Below are positions 30,320 through 39,766 of a DNA stretch of 64,000 nucleotides, in pieces. A program made the translations under genes and the position numbers. Below the pieces are notes generated by a model that ran no database searches, was not told the origin of the DNA, and saw only the letters and a list, made by a program, of their open reading frames with translations. The stretch's first letter is position 1. Each line of letters starts with the position of its first letter. This DNA is from a virus: positions 1 through 64,000 of the IMG/VR virus record IMGVR_UViG_3300037359_000101, one strand, 5' to 3'.

Positions 30320-31648
30320 ATGGCCTTTTTCTGCGACAACCCCAGTGCGATCAGTGACATCGCCAGTAAGGACACCAACCGGATCGTTGGCGTAATTGCC
30401 AAGGCACTCGCTGCCAACAGCCCTTACATGAACACCATCAACGGCGGCGTTTTCCCGAGCGGGACTTCTGACGCCATCCGTTCAATCGTCCAAATGCAGG
30501 CCGCGCCGGGTGACTCCTTGGCGATCCCGACCTTCGTTTGCGATACCGACATCTGCGGTCTGACCGGCGTGCAGGACCTCACCGACACCGTGGAGTTTAC
30601 CCTCCGCCTGGAGTCGTTCCGTGGTCGCGGCCCGAACATCTGCGTCAAGAAAGGCTATGCGGCCTTCAAGGGCAGCTACGTCATGGCGGAAGACTCCATG
30701 AAGAAGCTGGTCACGCAGTATATCAACTCGGACATCCGCGCCCAGTTGTATCTGCGCTCCGCTTCCAAGTTCACCGCCAACGCCAATTACGATTTCAACT
30801 CGCTCTATTCGGGCGGCTTGGAGACGGACCTGGGCGTCAAGTTTGCGCCATTGCTCCCCACGGGGCCGATGACGTTCAAGGCTCTCCATTACATCGCCCG
30901 GTATCTCCGGGAAGTGCTCTTCGGCGAGTGGTATTCGCAGGATCAGGGTATGCCCCATTTCCGGTTCATCGGCGGGGCCGACCAGATCGAGTATTTCCGC
31001 AGTGAAGTCGGCGTCCAGAACGTGATGATCGGCCTCACCACTGGCGGCTACAAGCTCGGCGAGACCACCCTGACGGCCTACAGTTTCGAGCAGTCCCCGG
31101 CTTACCGGGGCCTCGCTTTCGGCGTCGATCAACGCCCGCTCCGCGCGCTCGGTTTCAACGCGGACGGCACGCTGAATCTGGTCAATCCCGTCACCATCGT
31201 CAGCAACCCCGGGCGCGGCACCGCTTTTGCGAAGCCGAATCCCGCGTGGCTCAGCGCTCCCTACGAGGTGGGCACGCTGATTGCGGACGGCAGCTTCGAG
31301 CGGCTCGTGCCCGAGAAGTATGTCGGCGAGGGCAGCTTCAAGTTCGCGCCACAGCTTCACATGGGCGAACTGGAGTGGCACTACCAGATCGACAATCAAT
31401 GTAATCAGTGGGGGGACTTCGGCTGGCACAAGTATCAGATCACGCGTGCTTACCGGCCGCTCCGCCCGCAACACATCATCCCGATTCTGTATCAGCGCTG
31501 CACCGCTGACCTGGGCTTGGTTAGCTGCATCACCACTGGCGCGTCCAGCTACAGCGGCGGCAACAGCTACACCACCATTGGGGTGTGCGGCGACAACGAG
31601 ACGCCCATCGTTCGCGGAGCCGCGAATGATCCGACGTTGACCCTGTAA
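30320..31648 (+). CDS. major capsid protein
   Basis: 442 residues with no enzyme motifs, a hydrophilic-hydrophobic mix typical of HK97-fold shells, and strongly biased, translation-friendly codons (unlike its neighbours). It has its own promoter and a strong terminator, as for the most abundant virion protein. Sequence landmarks: MAFFCDNPSAISDIASKDT, GLTGVQDLTDTVEFTLRLES, HMGELEWHYQIDNQCNQWGD. Order portal-scaffold-(sugar genes)-capsid supports it. A longer in-frame start at 30281 is less likely. Homology search would settle it. Confidence 0.72.
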   Translation: MAFFCDNPSAISDIASKDTNRIVGVIAKALAANSPYMNTINGGVFPSGTSDAIRSIVQMQAAPGDSLAIPTFVCDTDICGLTGVQDLTDTVEFTLRLESFRGRGPNICVKKGYAAFKGSYVMAEDSMKKLVTQYINSDIRAQLYLRSASKFTANANYDFNSLYSGGLETDLGVKFAPLLPTGPMTFKALHYIARYLREVLFGEWYSQDQGMPHFRFIGGADQIEYFRSEVGVQNVMIGLTTGGYKLGETTLTAYSFEQSPAYRGLAFGVDQRPLRALGFNADGTLNLVNPVTIVSNPGRGTAFAKPNPAWLSAPYEVGTLIADGSFERLVPEKYVGEGSFKFAPQLHMGELEWHYQIDNQCNQWGDFGWHKYQITRAYRPLRPQHIIPILYQRCTADLGLVSCITTGASSYSGGNSYTTIGVCGDNETPIVRGAANDPTLTL

Positions 31649-31675
31649 GCCGCCCATCAGGGTAGGGGACAACCC

Positions 31676-31707
31676 GGGGGCGTGGTCTAGGCCACGCCCC
31701 CTTTTTT
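31676..31707 (+). terminator. Rho-independent terminator after the capsid gene
   Basis: Perfect 10-bp stem GGGGGCGTGG / CCACGCCCCC with loop TCTAGG, immediately followed by six T (31702-31707). It lies 28 bp after the capsid stop codon, so it would set a short abundant capsid transcript; read-through is needed for genes further on. Confidence 0.93.
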
Positions 31708-31721
31708 GAACGAAACTTTAT

Positions 31722-31943
31722 ATGCCCTTGGGTGCGATCATAGAAGGCGAACGTAGGCTCCTCGGAGTTTTGGGGGCTAACGTCACCCTTGGCGGGGTGC
31801 GCGTGGTGGCGGAAAAGGCTCACAACCAGATTGCGGACCTTATGCCCCTGTGCTCGGACTTACTAGTGCTGGTCCAGGTGGCGGTAGGTATCGCCACGCT
31901 GGTTTACATGATAATCAAAATCCGTAAGATAACAAAGAAATGA
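31722..31943 (+). CDS. small membrane protein (73 aa), possible holin
   Basis: A hydrophilic N-terminal half (GERRLLGVLGANVTLGGV) then a long hydrophobic span (LLVLVQVAVGIATLVYMII) and basic end KIRKITKK. One TM segment near the C-terminus with a positive tail is compatible with a pinholin/holin or spanin partner, but also with a virion membrane protein. It overlaps the lipoprotein gene by four bases (ATGA). No lysis enzyme is seen nearby. Confidence 0.5.
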   Translation: MPLGAIIEGERRLLGVLGANVTLGGVRVVAEKAHNQIADLMPLCSDLLVLVQVAVGIATLVYMIIKIRKITKK

Positions 31944-32689
31944 AGACGACATCCCTACTCCTAGCGTCACTGGTCTTGTTGGCCGGCTGCGGCACGCTCG
32001 TTCCCAAAAAGGTTGAGCTTTTCCAGGACAAGGTGAAACCTTTTCCAGAACAGAGCGCCAAGCTCCGGGAGCTTGAACGCGAAGCGATTTATCGTGCCTC
32101 CGACAAAACGGCGCAGACCCTGCAAGTGGCGCTGCTCGAAGGCGCGAGCACGAATGTCATTCAGCCGGCCCAGGAGGCTCGGGTGCTCACCCGGGCGGTA
32201 GCGGTGGCGCTGGGTCCGCCCCTCACTCCGTCCCCCACCAACGAGCCCGCCGTAGGACTCGCGGAGGGCCTGGAGAGTGCGGTGGCGGGCTACAACGTCA
32301 AGCTCGACACGTTCAAGGCCAAGAATAACGAGAACGAAGGGAAGAAGATCGAGGGAACGGGCCTTTTTCAAATCTCGTATATCTACTGGATCGGGGGCGC
32401 TGTCGGCGCGGTCCTCGTGGTGTTAGTAGTGGGAAAACTCCTGCTTACCGCCGCCGCAGTAGCGAACCCGGGCGCGGCGGTTGGGCTGAATGTCGTCAAC
32501 GCGGCGGAGTCAGTGGCGATCAAGGGCTTCAACCAACTGGTGAAGGGCGGCGAGGACTTCAAGGGATGGGTGGAAAAGGAAGTTACGGACTCGGGCCTGA
32601 AGCAGAAGATACTGGACGCATTTTCCTCGGCGCACCAAAAGGCGCAAGACACCGATGTCCAGAACGTAGTGGCGGCGATAACCAAATAA
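31940..32689 (+). CDS. lipoprotein with one membrane span (249 aa)
   Basis: Signal peptide with lipobox LLAGC (about residues 14-18), so the mature Cys is lipidated. A periplasmic helical region follows (PEQSAKLRELEREAIYRASD), and a second hydrophobic span about 150-175 (YWIGGAVGAVLVVLVVGKL) with a C-terminal soluble helix. A lipid anchor plus a TM span could link outer and inner membranes, like a unimolecular spanin; superinfection exclusion is the alternative. Confidence 0.6.
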   Translation: MKTTSLLLASLVLLAGCGTLVPKKVELFQDKVKPFPEQSAKLRELEREAIYRASDKTAQTLQVALLEGASTNVIQPAQEARVLTRAVAVALGPPLTPSPTNEPAVGLAEGLESAVAGYNVKLDTFKAKNNENEGKKIEGTGLFQISYIYWIGGAVGAVLVVLVVGKLLLTAAAVANPGAAVGLNVVNAAESVAIKGFNQLVKGGEDFKGWVEKEVTDSGLKQKILDAFSSAHQKAQDTDVQNVVAAITK

Positions 32690-32694
32690 CGTCT

Positions 32695-33819
32695 ATGGCT
32701 GGCGACACACACACTTGCGGCAACTGCGGAGGCGGACAGAACTCCAATGCCATTGGCTCTTGCGGGCGGGGAGACATCGGCTGTAATAATCCGTGCGGTC
32801 ACGGCCCGGGGAATACTCCGCAGTGCGAATCTCTCCCGAGCCAAATCCAGAATTTCACAGACCAGTTTTTCGGCACGGTGGTAAAGACATCGGTGAACGG
32901 TGAGATTAAGTGGTCTCTTCCGTGCCAGCTTGACGTGGGCCTCCCATCGAATCCTCGCGGCGTGGACGAGGGCCTCGCGTGCTACTTCCTCCGGCTGTTC
33001 AACGCCGGCATCACCGGCCGGCAGGGGCCGCCCGGCTGTCCGGGGACCAATGGCACCAACGGCTACAACGCCTACACGGTGGTTGCGAAGAGTTTTCCGC
33101 AGCCTACACTGGCGAATCCGCTAACCCAGGTATCGGTTTTTGCGGACCCGGCAATGATTGCCGGCCTAACAGTTTTCATCGCGGGTTCCGGGACGTATCT
33201 AATCACGGACGCGCAGCCTGGGGGAGTCCTTACGCTGACGTTGATCCAGCCGGTATCGAATCCGGGGACCACGGTTCCCATCGGGGCTTTGGTGGTTCCC
33301 TCGGGTCCCGCGATACCGGGGCCGCAAGGAGTCCAAGGAGTCCAAGGAATCCCCGGGATTCAAGGTCTGGTTGGCGGGACGGTGGCGGTTGACGCGGGCC
33401 TTTACAGCTCGCTCGACTCTATCGGCGGAGTGATCCCGGGGCGCGGAGATTTTGGAATCACTGGGGGCATTTCAACGGTGGTCTTCGGCTCCAGCACTCC
33501 GGGGTTTGCCCCGGCATACGCGGGCACTTACTTGGTCACGGTCTCCACCGTGGTCCAGGCGAACGGCACCCCAGGACCGAGCGACTCGTTTAATATGAGA
33601 CTGCGGACCTCGGATGGCATCATTTTCTACCCTACGCAGTATTTCGTAACCGGATTTTACCTTAACGAGATTCGGGGCTTGTCTTTCACGGCGACAGTCA
33701 CTACGACCGGGACGGTTGGGCAGAAGGTCCAACTTCAAGCATGGGCCGGAAGCTTTACCGCCGGACTGTTTTCGGTAATGACTCGGCAGACGTTAATTTC
33801 ATGGGCGCGAGTTGCTTAG
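32695..33819 (+). CDS. collagen-like virion fibre/decoration protein (374 aa)
   Basis: Cys/Gly-rich N-terminus (CGNCGGGQNSN, CGRGDIGCNNPCG). Two collagen-like Gly-X-Y stretches (GRQGPPGCPGTNGTNG and GPQGVQGVQGIPGIQG) flank a small beta domain. The C-terminal 130 residues form a C1q/TNF-like trimeric jelly-roll candidate (STVVFGSSTPGF, FNMRLRTSDGIIFYPTQYF). Collagen stems and trimeric heads are common in capsid fibres and tail-tip proteins. Gly-X-Y repeats can trimerise without a phage chaperone. Confidence 0.68.
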   Translation: MAGDTHTCGNCGGGQNSNAIGSCGRGDIGCNNPCGHGPGNTPQCESLPSQIQNFTDQFFGTVVKTSVNGEIKWSLPCQLDVGLPSNPRGVDEGLACYFLRLFNAGITGRQGPPGCPGTNGTNGYNAYTVVAKSFPQPTLANPLTQVSVFADPAMIAGLTVFIAGSGTYLITDAQPGGVLTLTLIQPVSNPGTTVPIGALVVPSGPAIPGPQGVQGVQGIPGIQGLVGGTVAVDAGLYSSLDSIGGVIPGRGDFGITGGISTVVFGSSTPGFAPAYAGTYLVTVSTVVQANGTPGPSDSFNMRLRTSDGIIFYPTQYFVTGFYLNEIRGLSFTATVTTTGTVGQKVQLQAWAGSFTAGLFSVMTRQTLISWARVA

Positions 33820-33992
33820 GCGCAGTCGGTCCAAAGGGATGCAAGGGGCAGCATCCGGTGATCCATGTCGGGGAAGAGAACGGCATGGAGGGCGAGTGCA
33901 AGAGCGCGCGGGGCGGAACAAAAACGGTTGGCGTCCCGGAGTATGTGATGACAGTAACCAATCCGGAAGAACCCGGGTGTAGCACGAACTGA
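33801..33992 (+). CDS. small Cys/Gly protein (63 aa)
   Basis: ATG at 33801 overlaps the end of the fibre gene in another frame by 19 bp; an upstream in-frame start at 33741 would overlap 79 bp and is less likely. MGASCLGAVGPKGCKGQHPV and CKSARGGTKTVGV make a glycine-rich protein with four cysteines. No family recognised. Confidence 0.5.
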   Translation: MGASCLGAVGPKGCKGQHPVIHVGEENGMEGECKSARGGTKTVGVPEYVMTVTNPEEPGCSTN

Positions 33993-33994
33993 TT

Positions 33995-34357
33995 ATGAGC
34001 GACGACAAGATCGACCTTGGTGTGGGCATGGATGAAAAGTATGGCAGTCTCGGAAGTCCGGTAGAGGTGCGTCCTCCCGAGAATCGGACGGTGTATCCGC
34101 AGTTCCACTACTCCGGCCCGAAGGAGCTTGAGTTGCCTGACGAGGGCTGCATGACGATCCACTTCAAGAAGACCTCGGAGACCAGTGCCACCCGCCAGGA
34201 TGGCAAGCACTGGTATGAATGCAGCATCGAGGTGCGGCAGATTTGCGACGTAGAGGACAACGAGCCGGATGCGCCTTCGAGGCGGGATACCAGTGCGGAG
34301 GACGCGCTCGACATGCTGGCCGCGAAGCTTGCGGAGCGGCGGGGAGACTCTGAATAA
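33995..34357 (+). CDS. hypothetical structural protein (120 aa)
   Basis: A mixed beta/charged protein (PQFHYSGPKELELPDEGCMT, HWYECSIEVRQICDVED) with a helical C-terminus (EDALDMLAAKLAERRG). Lies right before the connector gene and overlaps it by one base, so it is likely a head-completion factor. Family not recognised. Confidence 0.6.
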   Translation: MSDDKIDLGVGMDEKYGSLGSPVEVRPPENRTVYPQFHYSGPKELELPDEGCMTIHFKKTSETSATRQDGKHWYECSIEVRQICDVEDNEPDAPSRRDTSAEDALDMLAAKLAERRGDSE

Positions 34358-35364
34358 TGTTTGTCATAAACGATCTGTATGACGAGGCGCGCAAGATAAT
34401 CGGCGTCTGCGACGACACCAAGCTCTTTCGGTGGCTGAGCGACGCGGTGTCGATGATTGCGAACAAGGAGGACCTCGAAGGGTGGAAGGGCTTCCTTGAC
34501 ATTTGCACCGCCGGCTGCAAGAACTGCGATGGCGCGACGACCTGCAACAATCCGGCGGGTTGTGGCCGGCGATGCGTGGCCCTCCCTCGGGAGGTGGATA
34601 CCGTTATTGGTGTCAACATCGGCGGGCAGCCCGTGCTTGGCTACGGGATGCTCTTTTCGTTCCATCTTAACGGACCCGGCGACTGCCGCACCGTCTGCGA
34701 GTGGAAATGGCAGGATCAAGGCAAGATGCACTGCACTTACAAGGACCTGCTGGAACCCGCGAAACTCGTGGCGTATCTCCAGACGCCGGAGGACAACAAT
34801 TCCCAGGTCATCGTTTATGGTTTCGACAACAAGGGAAATGTGTTGCGGCGTCAAGACCCATCTGGGACTTGGGTGAATGGGTATCAGGTGCCCACGATCT
34901 ACGGGGCGGCCATTCCTGATGTTGGCGCGCCGACCATCGCCCGCATCACGGGCCTATTCAAGCAGCCCACCGCAGGCAGTGTGCGACTGTCCACTATCGA
35001 CGACTCGGGAGCAACCGGGACGCTGCTTTCGGTGATGGAACCGGACGAGACACTTCCGCAATACCGGCGGATTCAACTTAACCGGTCCTGCAACTGGGTC
35101 AGGATTGCCTATCGCCGGACCAACCCCGTTTACACATCGCGTTACGATCACATCGCTTTGCGGAGTCGAGTAGCTATCCTGATGGCTCTCCAGGCACGCA
35201 AACACATGGCCGACAATCAGATTGCGGAAGCTCACAGTTACGAGGCGGACGCGGCTAGACTAGAGTTGGAGGCTCAACAGATGGCCGAGCCGCCTGTTTA
35301 CAATCCGGTCCAGGTCATCGACATGAGCAATCCGCGCGATAAATACGATTACGATATTCGGTAA
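34357..35364 (+). CDS. head-to-tail connector (adaptor, gp11-like)
   Basis: 335 residues. The opening DLYDEARKIIGVCDDTKLF, then RWLSDAVSMIANKEDLEGWKG, is the hallmark helix layout of tail tubular/adaptor proteins of podoviruses. A Cys-rich loop (CTAGCKNCDGATTCNNPAGC) follows, and a helical C-terminus (SRVAILMALQARKHMADN). The protein binds under the portal and starts the tail. Position before the nozzle-like gene supports this. Confidence 0.7.
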   Translation: MFVINDLYDEARKIIGVCDDTKLFRWLSDAVSMIANKEDLEGWKGFLDICTAGCKNCDGATTCNNPAGCGRRCVALPREVDTVIGVNIGGQPVLGYGMLFSFHLNGPGDCRTVCEWKWQDQGKMHCTYKDLLEPAKLVAYLQTPEDNNSQVIVYGFDNKGNVLRRQDPSGTWVNGYQVPTIYGAAIPDVGAPTIARITGLFKQPTAGSVRLSTIDDSGATGTLLSVMEPDETLPQYRRIQLNRSCNWVRIAYRRTNPVYTSRYDHIALRSRVAILMALQARKHMADNQIAEAHSYEADAARLELEAQQMAEPPVYNPVQVIDMSNPRDKYDYDIR

Positions 35365-36284
35365 TGCCCCCGAGCCCTTCAACCCGGATCATCGACAGCG
35401 ATACGACCTTCTTCAGCGGGATGAAGTCGGATACTGACCCTAGCCAGGTCCCCCTCGGCAACTACTACGCGGGCATCAATGTCATCAACACGGGGGGAAC
35501 ACTGTCCTGCCGGCCCGGGTATCGTTGCGTTTACACACTCCCGGATGGAAACCTGCAAGCCGGGTTCATCTTCCAGCCGCAGGACGGCTTAGAACAGGCG
35601 ATGGTGGTAGTCGATGGGCGCGTCTATGTGGCGGACTGGCCGTTCTCTACCTTTCGTTGGCTGGAGGGCATTCAGTTCTCCCCGTATGCCCGCCAGATAT
35701 TCTGGTGTCAGGCGGTGCAGTCGGCGGTGCGCGACGGCCCCGGAACAGACCCGGCGATAACAGTCATTCCGTCCAAGGCGATCATGTTCATGCAGGACGG
35801 CGGCCTGACTGCGCCCGCGTGGTATGATGGTTCTGATTTCGGGCACCTCACCGGGGACCCGTATAGCACTCCCTCCGGGGGGCCGATGGCCTGGGTGGGC
35901 GACCGGCTGTGGGTGGCGAGCGGGCATCAGGTTCTAGCCAGCGACATCTCGAACCCGTTCAGTTTTCGGGAGATAGGGTATCTCGGCGGTCAAGTCTCCT
36001 TCTATTTCAGGTCCGTAGTGACGGCGATGGTGGTCACGCCGTCCACCGAATCTCCGCAGTTGATGGTGTTCACGGACTCCAACGGCTCGATCCTCCAAGC
36101 CAACATTCGCGAGCGGGATTTGTGGACTACGACCCCCAATTTTCAGGAAGAGGTCATCGGCGTGGGGTGCCTCTCGTCCCGCTCCGCCGTGTCCCACTAT
36201 GGGAGGCTCGTGTGGTATTCTCCTTCGGGAATCGTTTTCTATGACCCGGCGCTGAGTGGTAACGAGGATTCCGGTCCGGGATAA
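35364..36284 (+). CDS. tail nozzle (gp12-like), N-terminal part
   Basis: 306 residues with beta-rich, propeller-like repeats (GLEQAMVVVDGRVYVADWPF, AWVGDRLWVASGHQVL, RLVWYSPSGIVFYDPALSG), as in T7 gp12-type nozzle proteins, usually 700-800 residues. The frame closes at 36282, and the continuation is found in the +1 frame from 36256. The two halves together (about 730 residues) match the expected length, so this is probably one gene broken by a frameshift. ATG overlaps the connector stop (TAATG). Confidence 0.62.
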   Translation: MPPSPSTRIIDSDTTFFSGMKSDTDPSQVPLGNYYAGINVINTGGTLSCRPGYRCVYTLPDGNLQAGFIFQPQDGLEQAMVVVDGRVYVADWPFSTFRWLEGIQFSPYARQIFWCQAVQSAVRDGPGTDPAITVIPSKAIMFMQDGGLTAPAWYDGSDFGHLTGDPYSTPSGGPMAWVGDRLWVASGHQVLASDISNPFSFREIGYLGGQVSFYFRSVVTAMVVTPSTESPQLMVFTDSNGSILQANIRERDLWTTTPNFQEEVIGVGCLSSRSAVSHYGRLVWYSPSGIVFYDPALSGNEDSGPG

Positions 36285-37536
36285 TGAGATGCTCGTTAGC
36301 AAGGCGGTCGTGAGCGAAGACACGTCCCAGGTATCGACCGGAATCTTTGGCCAGTATTTGATGATCTCGCTGCCGGCGGAGGACAGCTACAACCGGCACA
36401 CTTGGGTTCTAAACCACGCCAGTCTCACGACGCTCTCGGATGACTCGGGGCCATCGTGGGCTGGCTATTGGATTGGCACCCGCCCGGTGGAGTGGATGTA
36501 TGGCCAGATTGCCAACGCCGAACGCGCCTATCACGTCTCCGTCGATTTTGACGGGAAGAATCGCCTGTGGGAAGCCTTCATGCCCGACCGGCTGGACAAC
36601 GGCTGCCCGATTACGTGGGGAGTGCTCACCCGGGGATACTTCGGCGCAACGGCGGCAATTCAGGAGAAGCCGCCGGGCACCCGCTGCCGGCTGTCCTGGG
36701 TGGACTTGGGCTTCTCGGCCATCGAGGAGGATACGAACCTCGGAGTGTTTTACGCGGGCGGCACACGCGGCGCTTTCCGGCAGATATTCAACAAGCTCAT
36801 TGCGGTGTCCAAAGGCAGCTTGCACTACGGGCAGCAGCTTACCGCAAATTCTTCGATCTATGCGTTCAAGGCCCAGTCGAGAACGCTCCGCACCGAAGAC
36901 GCGAACCAGCAAACTTCGGTGGACTCGGCGGGAGCGTGCGGGGTTGAAACGCGCGACGAGGACAACATTGACCGGAGCTTTCAGCTTTTCATTGTGGGGC
37001 ACGGCCCGGCGACCTTGAAGTGGATTCGGCCCTTTGCTTTTCTCGTGCCAGAGGACCTATCTGGCAATGGGGAGGCGTGCCAGGACGAGGCCGAGTTGCG
37101 AGCCACTCGATTCGACGGCGTCGGCGTCGAGGATGCGGACTATGCTGCGCTGGTGGCAGACCTCGCTTCGCAAACGATGGCGGATTATACGTCAGCGAAA
37201 ACGGCATCAGTCTCCGAATCTGGATTTCAGGCGGTGGGTGTGGGTTTCGCGGAGAGCGTAGTGTCACAGTCGGCAGCGGATAGGGTGGCGGGGATAATCG
37301 CTACTAAGGTGGCGGACAACGAACTGACCGCGATGCTGCCGGTCATCACTTCCTATGGGAAGGGCTCGGATAGCACCAACGGAGGAAGCGGCGGTGGCGG
37401 CTCTGGGGACAACCCGGAGAATAATACCCCGGGACCCTTGGACCACTTCGGAATCGGCCCCATCGCGACGCAGACGGTCATAGCCACCGCAGCTTCGGTG
37501 ACGATAGACCAGCAGCCTACTGTAACCTTTGTATGA
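36256..37536 (+). CDS. tail nozzle (gp12-like), C-terminal part
   Basis: 426 residues starting at GTG 36256, one base after TGA in the same frame. The N-terminal VTRIPVRDNEMLVSKAVVSED reads as a natural continuation of the preceding gene's IVFYDPALSG. Beta-rich core (AYHVSVDFDGKNRLWEAFMP) and a Ser/Gly/Asn-rich tail (STNGGSGGGGSGDNPEN). The overlap with part 1 is 29 bp. Either a +1 error in this sequence or a real split protein with coupled re-start. Confidence 0.58.
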   Translation: MVTRIPVRDNEMLVSKAVVSEDTSQVSTGIFGQYLMISLPAEDSYNRHTWVLNHASLTTLSDDSGPSWAGYWIGTRPVEWMYGQIANAERAYHVSVDFDGKNRLWEAFMPDRLDNGCPITWGVLTRGYFGATAAIQEKPPGTRCRLSWVDLGFSAIEEDTNLGVFYAGGTRGAFRQIFNKLIAVSKGSLHYGQQLTANSSIYAFKAQSRTLRTEDANQQTSVDSAGACGVETRDEDNIDRSFQLFIVGHGPATLKWIRPFAFLVPEDLSGNGEACQDEAELRATRFDGVGVEDADYAALVADLASQTMADYTSAKTASVSESGFQAVGVGFAESVVSQSAADRVAGIIATKVADNELTAMLPVITSYGKGSDSTNGGSGGGGSGDNPENNTPGPLDHFGIGPIATQTVIATAASVTIDQQPTVTFV

Positions 37537-39764
37537 ACATCGCCATTGACGTGCTGAAGCTTCGGAGGATGCGGTTCGACTACGTGTCCCCGCCCATCTG
37601 CCCGCCACAGATCAGTGGCTCGGGCTCCGCGATGCTGGTGGAAGCAGTGGATAGCGCCCAGGCTCCGGCAAACTTGCGCTTTGTCGGTCAGTGCGATAGG
37701 TTTCTCACTTGGACGCCGGCTCCGGGGACGCTCTGCACCTCCCTATATCGAGCGCAGGACCCGGGCAACATTGCCGGAGCCTATGTGCTTGTGTCGGAGT
37801 GCTTCGCCCCGGGTCTTATCCAGGTGAATAGCCCGGGGTGGTGGTCTATCACTACCACGGATAGCAGCGGTGCTGAAAGCTCTCGGTCCACTCCAGTAGA
37901 GGGTCCCGCGCAGATCGTGATACCGACGGGGTGCTTTGTCTCGTTCACGCTCTATAAGAATCCAGACCCGGTCAACCAAGCCGGGACATACTACCCTGTC
38001 TTGACCGCCCCCGTGTCGGCCCCCGGCGTGATCGAGATCATGGGTGATGCCGGGTGCTATCGGCTCCAAGCAATCGCGGGTGTCGGAGTATCCAATCTAA
38101 GCGCTCCAATTTGTCGAGACACTATTCCGGGGTGTTGCCCGGAGCGTCCCTGTTCTCCCGAGTATGTCTGGGACTCCGACCTGTGCTCGTGCAAGCCGGA
38201 CACCTTCGACAGCATCACCGCGCCGGCATCGGATAACTTTTGCGTGGGCGTCCCCTATGCGGGACAGTTTCAGGCAGTCGGGGGCACCGCGCCGTTCACT
38301 TGGTCTGTGGTCTCGGGAACGACTCCCCCGGGAATTATTTTCAATAGCGCATCCACAACCGGCATCGCCGCCCTGTCCGGCATACCTACCGCGAGCGGGA
38401 CGTTTTCGCTCGTCGTCCGGGCCACCGACGCCGGGGGAAAGTCCCTGCAAAGCTCGGTGACTTTCGTGGGGCTAGACCCGAATCAGTATTCTCTATTTTC
38501 GGGTAGCTTCATGGTGGATGTCGCCTTTGATAAGCAGCTACTCTCGACTGGGGGGACTCCTCCCTACGCTTTTGTAATCACGGCGGGGGCGTTACCTCCC
38601 GGGCTGTCGATGACTTCCGGGGGACACATAACTGGAACGCCATACTGCCCCGGAGTCTATCCCTTCGAGGTGACGATAACTGACAGTCTCGGCGTGGTTT
38701 GCGTGGTAGAGCTATCCATCAACATTTCTGCGTGTCCGGTGGTTTTGACTTATCCTACTATCCCTCGGTGGGGAACTTCGCTAGACGGACACTTCGGTCC
38801 CCAGACTAATCTCTCCTATGCGGCGTTCGACGCGTCTTGCAACCGGACCTTGTGGATTCCGCAGAGTAGCTATCTGACCGTGGCTCCGTTCCAAGTAGTA
38901 AGTTTGGTGAGCACTAGAACGGTATCCCTGGCGGGGTATGCGACGGACTCGTCAGGTGCGATAAACACGGCGGCCAAAGGAGACCGGAGCAACGGGATGG
39001 GGCAGCCGGTGATTGACACGAAATACAACCAGTGTGTTGTAGGCGGCGACCAGGGTTATTTCTCGTGGTATGGTCTGAATTCAAAAGACCTGTTGGCGCT
39101 GACTTTTATCGCGCATCCGCCGGCTGGCATCTACCAATTCCTCCAGCCTCGACCCGCGTATGACCCAGGACGGGGCAGGATTTACATGACCCAATCGACT
39201 GCTGGACAGTTGGAAGTTCAAGTGCTGGATTGCGGCACCCGTGCGGTTGCGGGGGACTACACTCATCCGGGCCGCCTTGGCGGAGCGGGGGCATACTGCC
39301 CAGTCAACGACACCCTGTATTTGGTGAATGCGGAAACCTATTCCGGGGCTCGGGAGTTTCACACTTGGAACCCTAGCACTAACGTCTTCACTATCGACGC
39401 GCCCACGGCTCCGTTGACCTCCTCGCCGGTATCGAACATCTGGTTTTTACCCGGGATCAATTTGATTGCCGTTCAAAACGGGAACAGTGTTCAGTTTTTT
39501 GACCCTACCAGCGCCAACGCTCTAATAGGAACAGCCACTAACACTGGAACGGTAGTGGACATCTGCTACAATTCATGCAACGGGCTTATATACATCTGTA
39601 GTGGAGCCGCCGGAATTTCCCGGCGGGACCCGGCGAATGCTTTCGTGTTTAGCGCGACTTCGTTCAGCACAGCTACGCACTATGCTTCTTTGAATTTCGA
39701 TCCGGCCAGTAACCGGATTTTCGCTGTCGCCCAAGGCAGTTGGCAGATTGACACCGGAGTCTAA
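37533..39764 (+). CDS. tail fibre/receptor-binding candidate with Ig-like and propeller domains (743 aa)
   Basis: N-terminal beta domains with many Cys pairs (CCPERPCSPEYVWDSDLCSC). From about 225 to 410 two Ig-like (He_PIG type) domains, marked by GTAPFTWSVVSGTTPPGI and GTPPYAFVITAGALPPGLSM with the TGTP/SGIP ending. From about 420 to the end, propeller-like repeats (CVVGGDQGYFSWYGLNSKDL, RIYMTQSTAGQLEVQVLD). Such proteins bind host surfaces. ATGA overlap with the nozzle gene. Confidence 0.65.
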   Translation: MNIAIDVLKLRRMRFDYVSPPICPPQISGSGSAMLVEAVDSAQAPANLRFVGQCDRFLTWTPAPGTLCTSLYRAQDPGNIAGAYVLVSECFAPGLIQVNSPGWWSITTTDSSGAESSRSTPVEGPAQIVIPTGCFVSFTLYKNPDPVNQAGTYYPVLTAPVSAPGVIEIMGDAGCYRLQAIAGVGVSNLSAPICRDTIPGCCPERPCSPEYVWDSDLCSCKPDTFDSITAPASDNFCVGVPYAGQFQAVGGTAPFTWSVVSGTTPPGIIFNSASTTGIAALSGIPTASGTFSLVVRATDAGGKSLQSSVTFVGLDPNQYSLFSGSFMVDVAFDKQLLSTGGTPPYAFVITAGALPPGLSMTSGGHITGTPYCPGVYPFEVTITDSLGVVCVVELSINISACPVVLTYPTIPRWGTSLDGHFGPQTNLSYAAFDASCNRTLWIPQSSYLTVAPFQVVSLVSTRTVSLAGYATDSSGAINTAAKGDRSNGMGQPVIDTKYNQCVVGGDQGYFSWYGLNSKDLLALTFIAHPPAGIYQFLQPRPAYDPGRGRIYMTQSTAGQLEVQVLDCGTRAVAGDYTHPGRLGGAGAYCPVNDTLYLVNAETYSGAREFHTWNPSTNVFTIDAPTAPLTSSPVSNIWFLPGINLIAVQNGNSVQFFDPTSANALIGTATNTGTVVDICYNSCNGLIYICSGAAGISRRDPANAFVFSATSFSTATHYASLNFDPASNRIFAVAQGSWQIDTGV

Positions 39765-39766
39765 TT

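Noticed and set aside
30015-30395. 126-codon frame over the capsid leader
   Set aside because: Overlaps the glycosyltransferase end and capsid start with poor composition. The region is better explained as promoter and leader.
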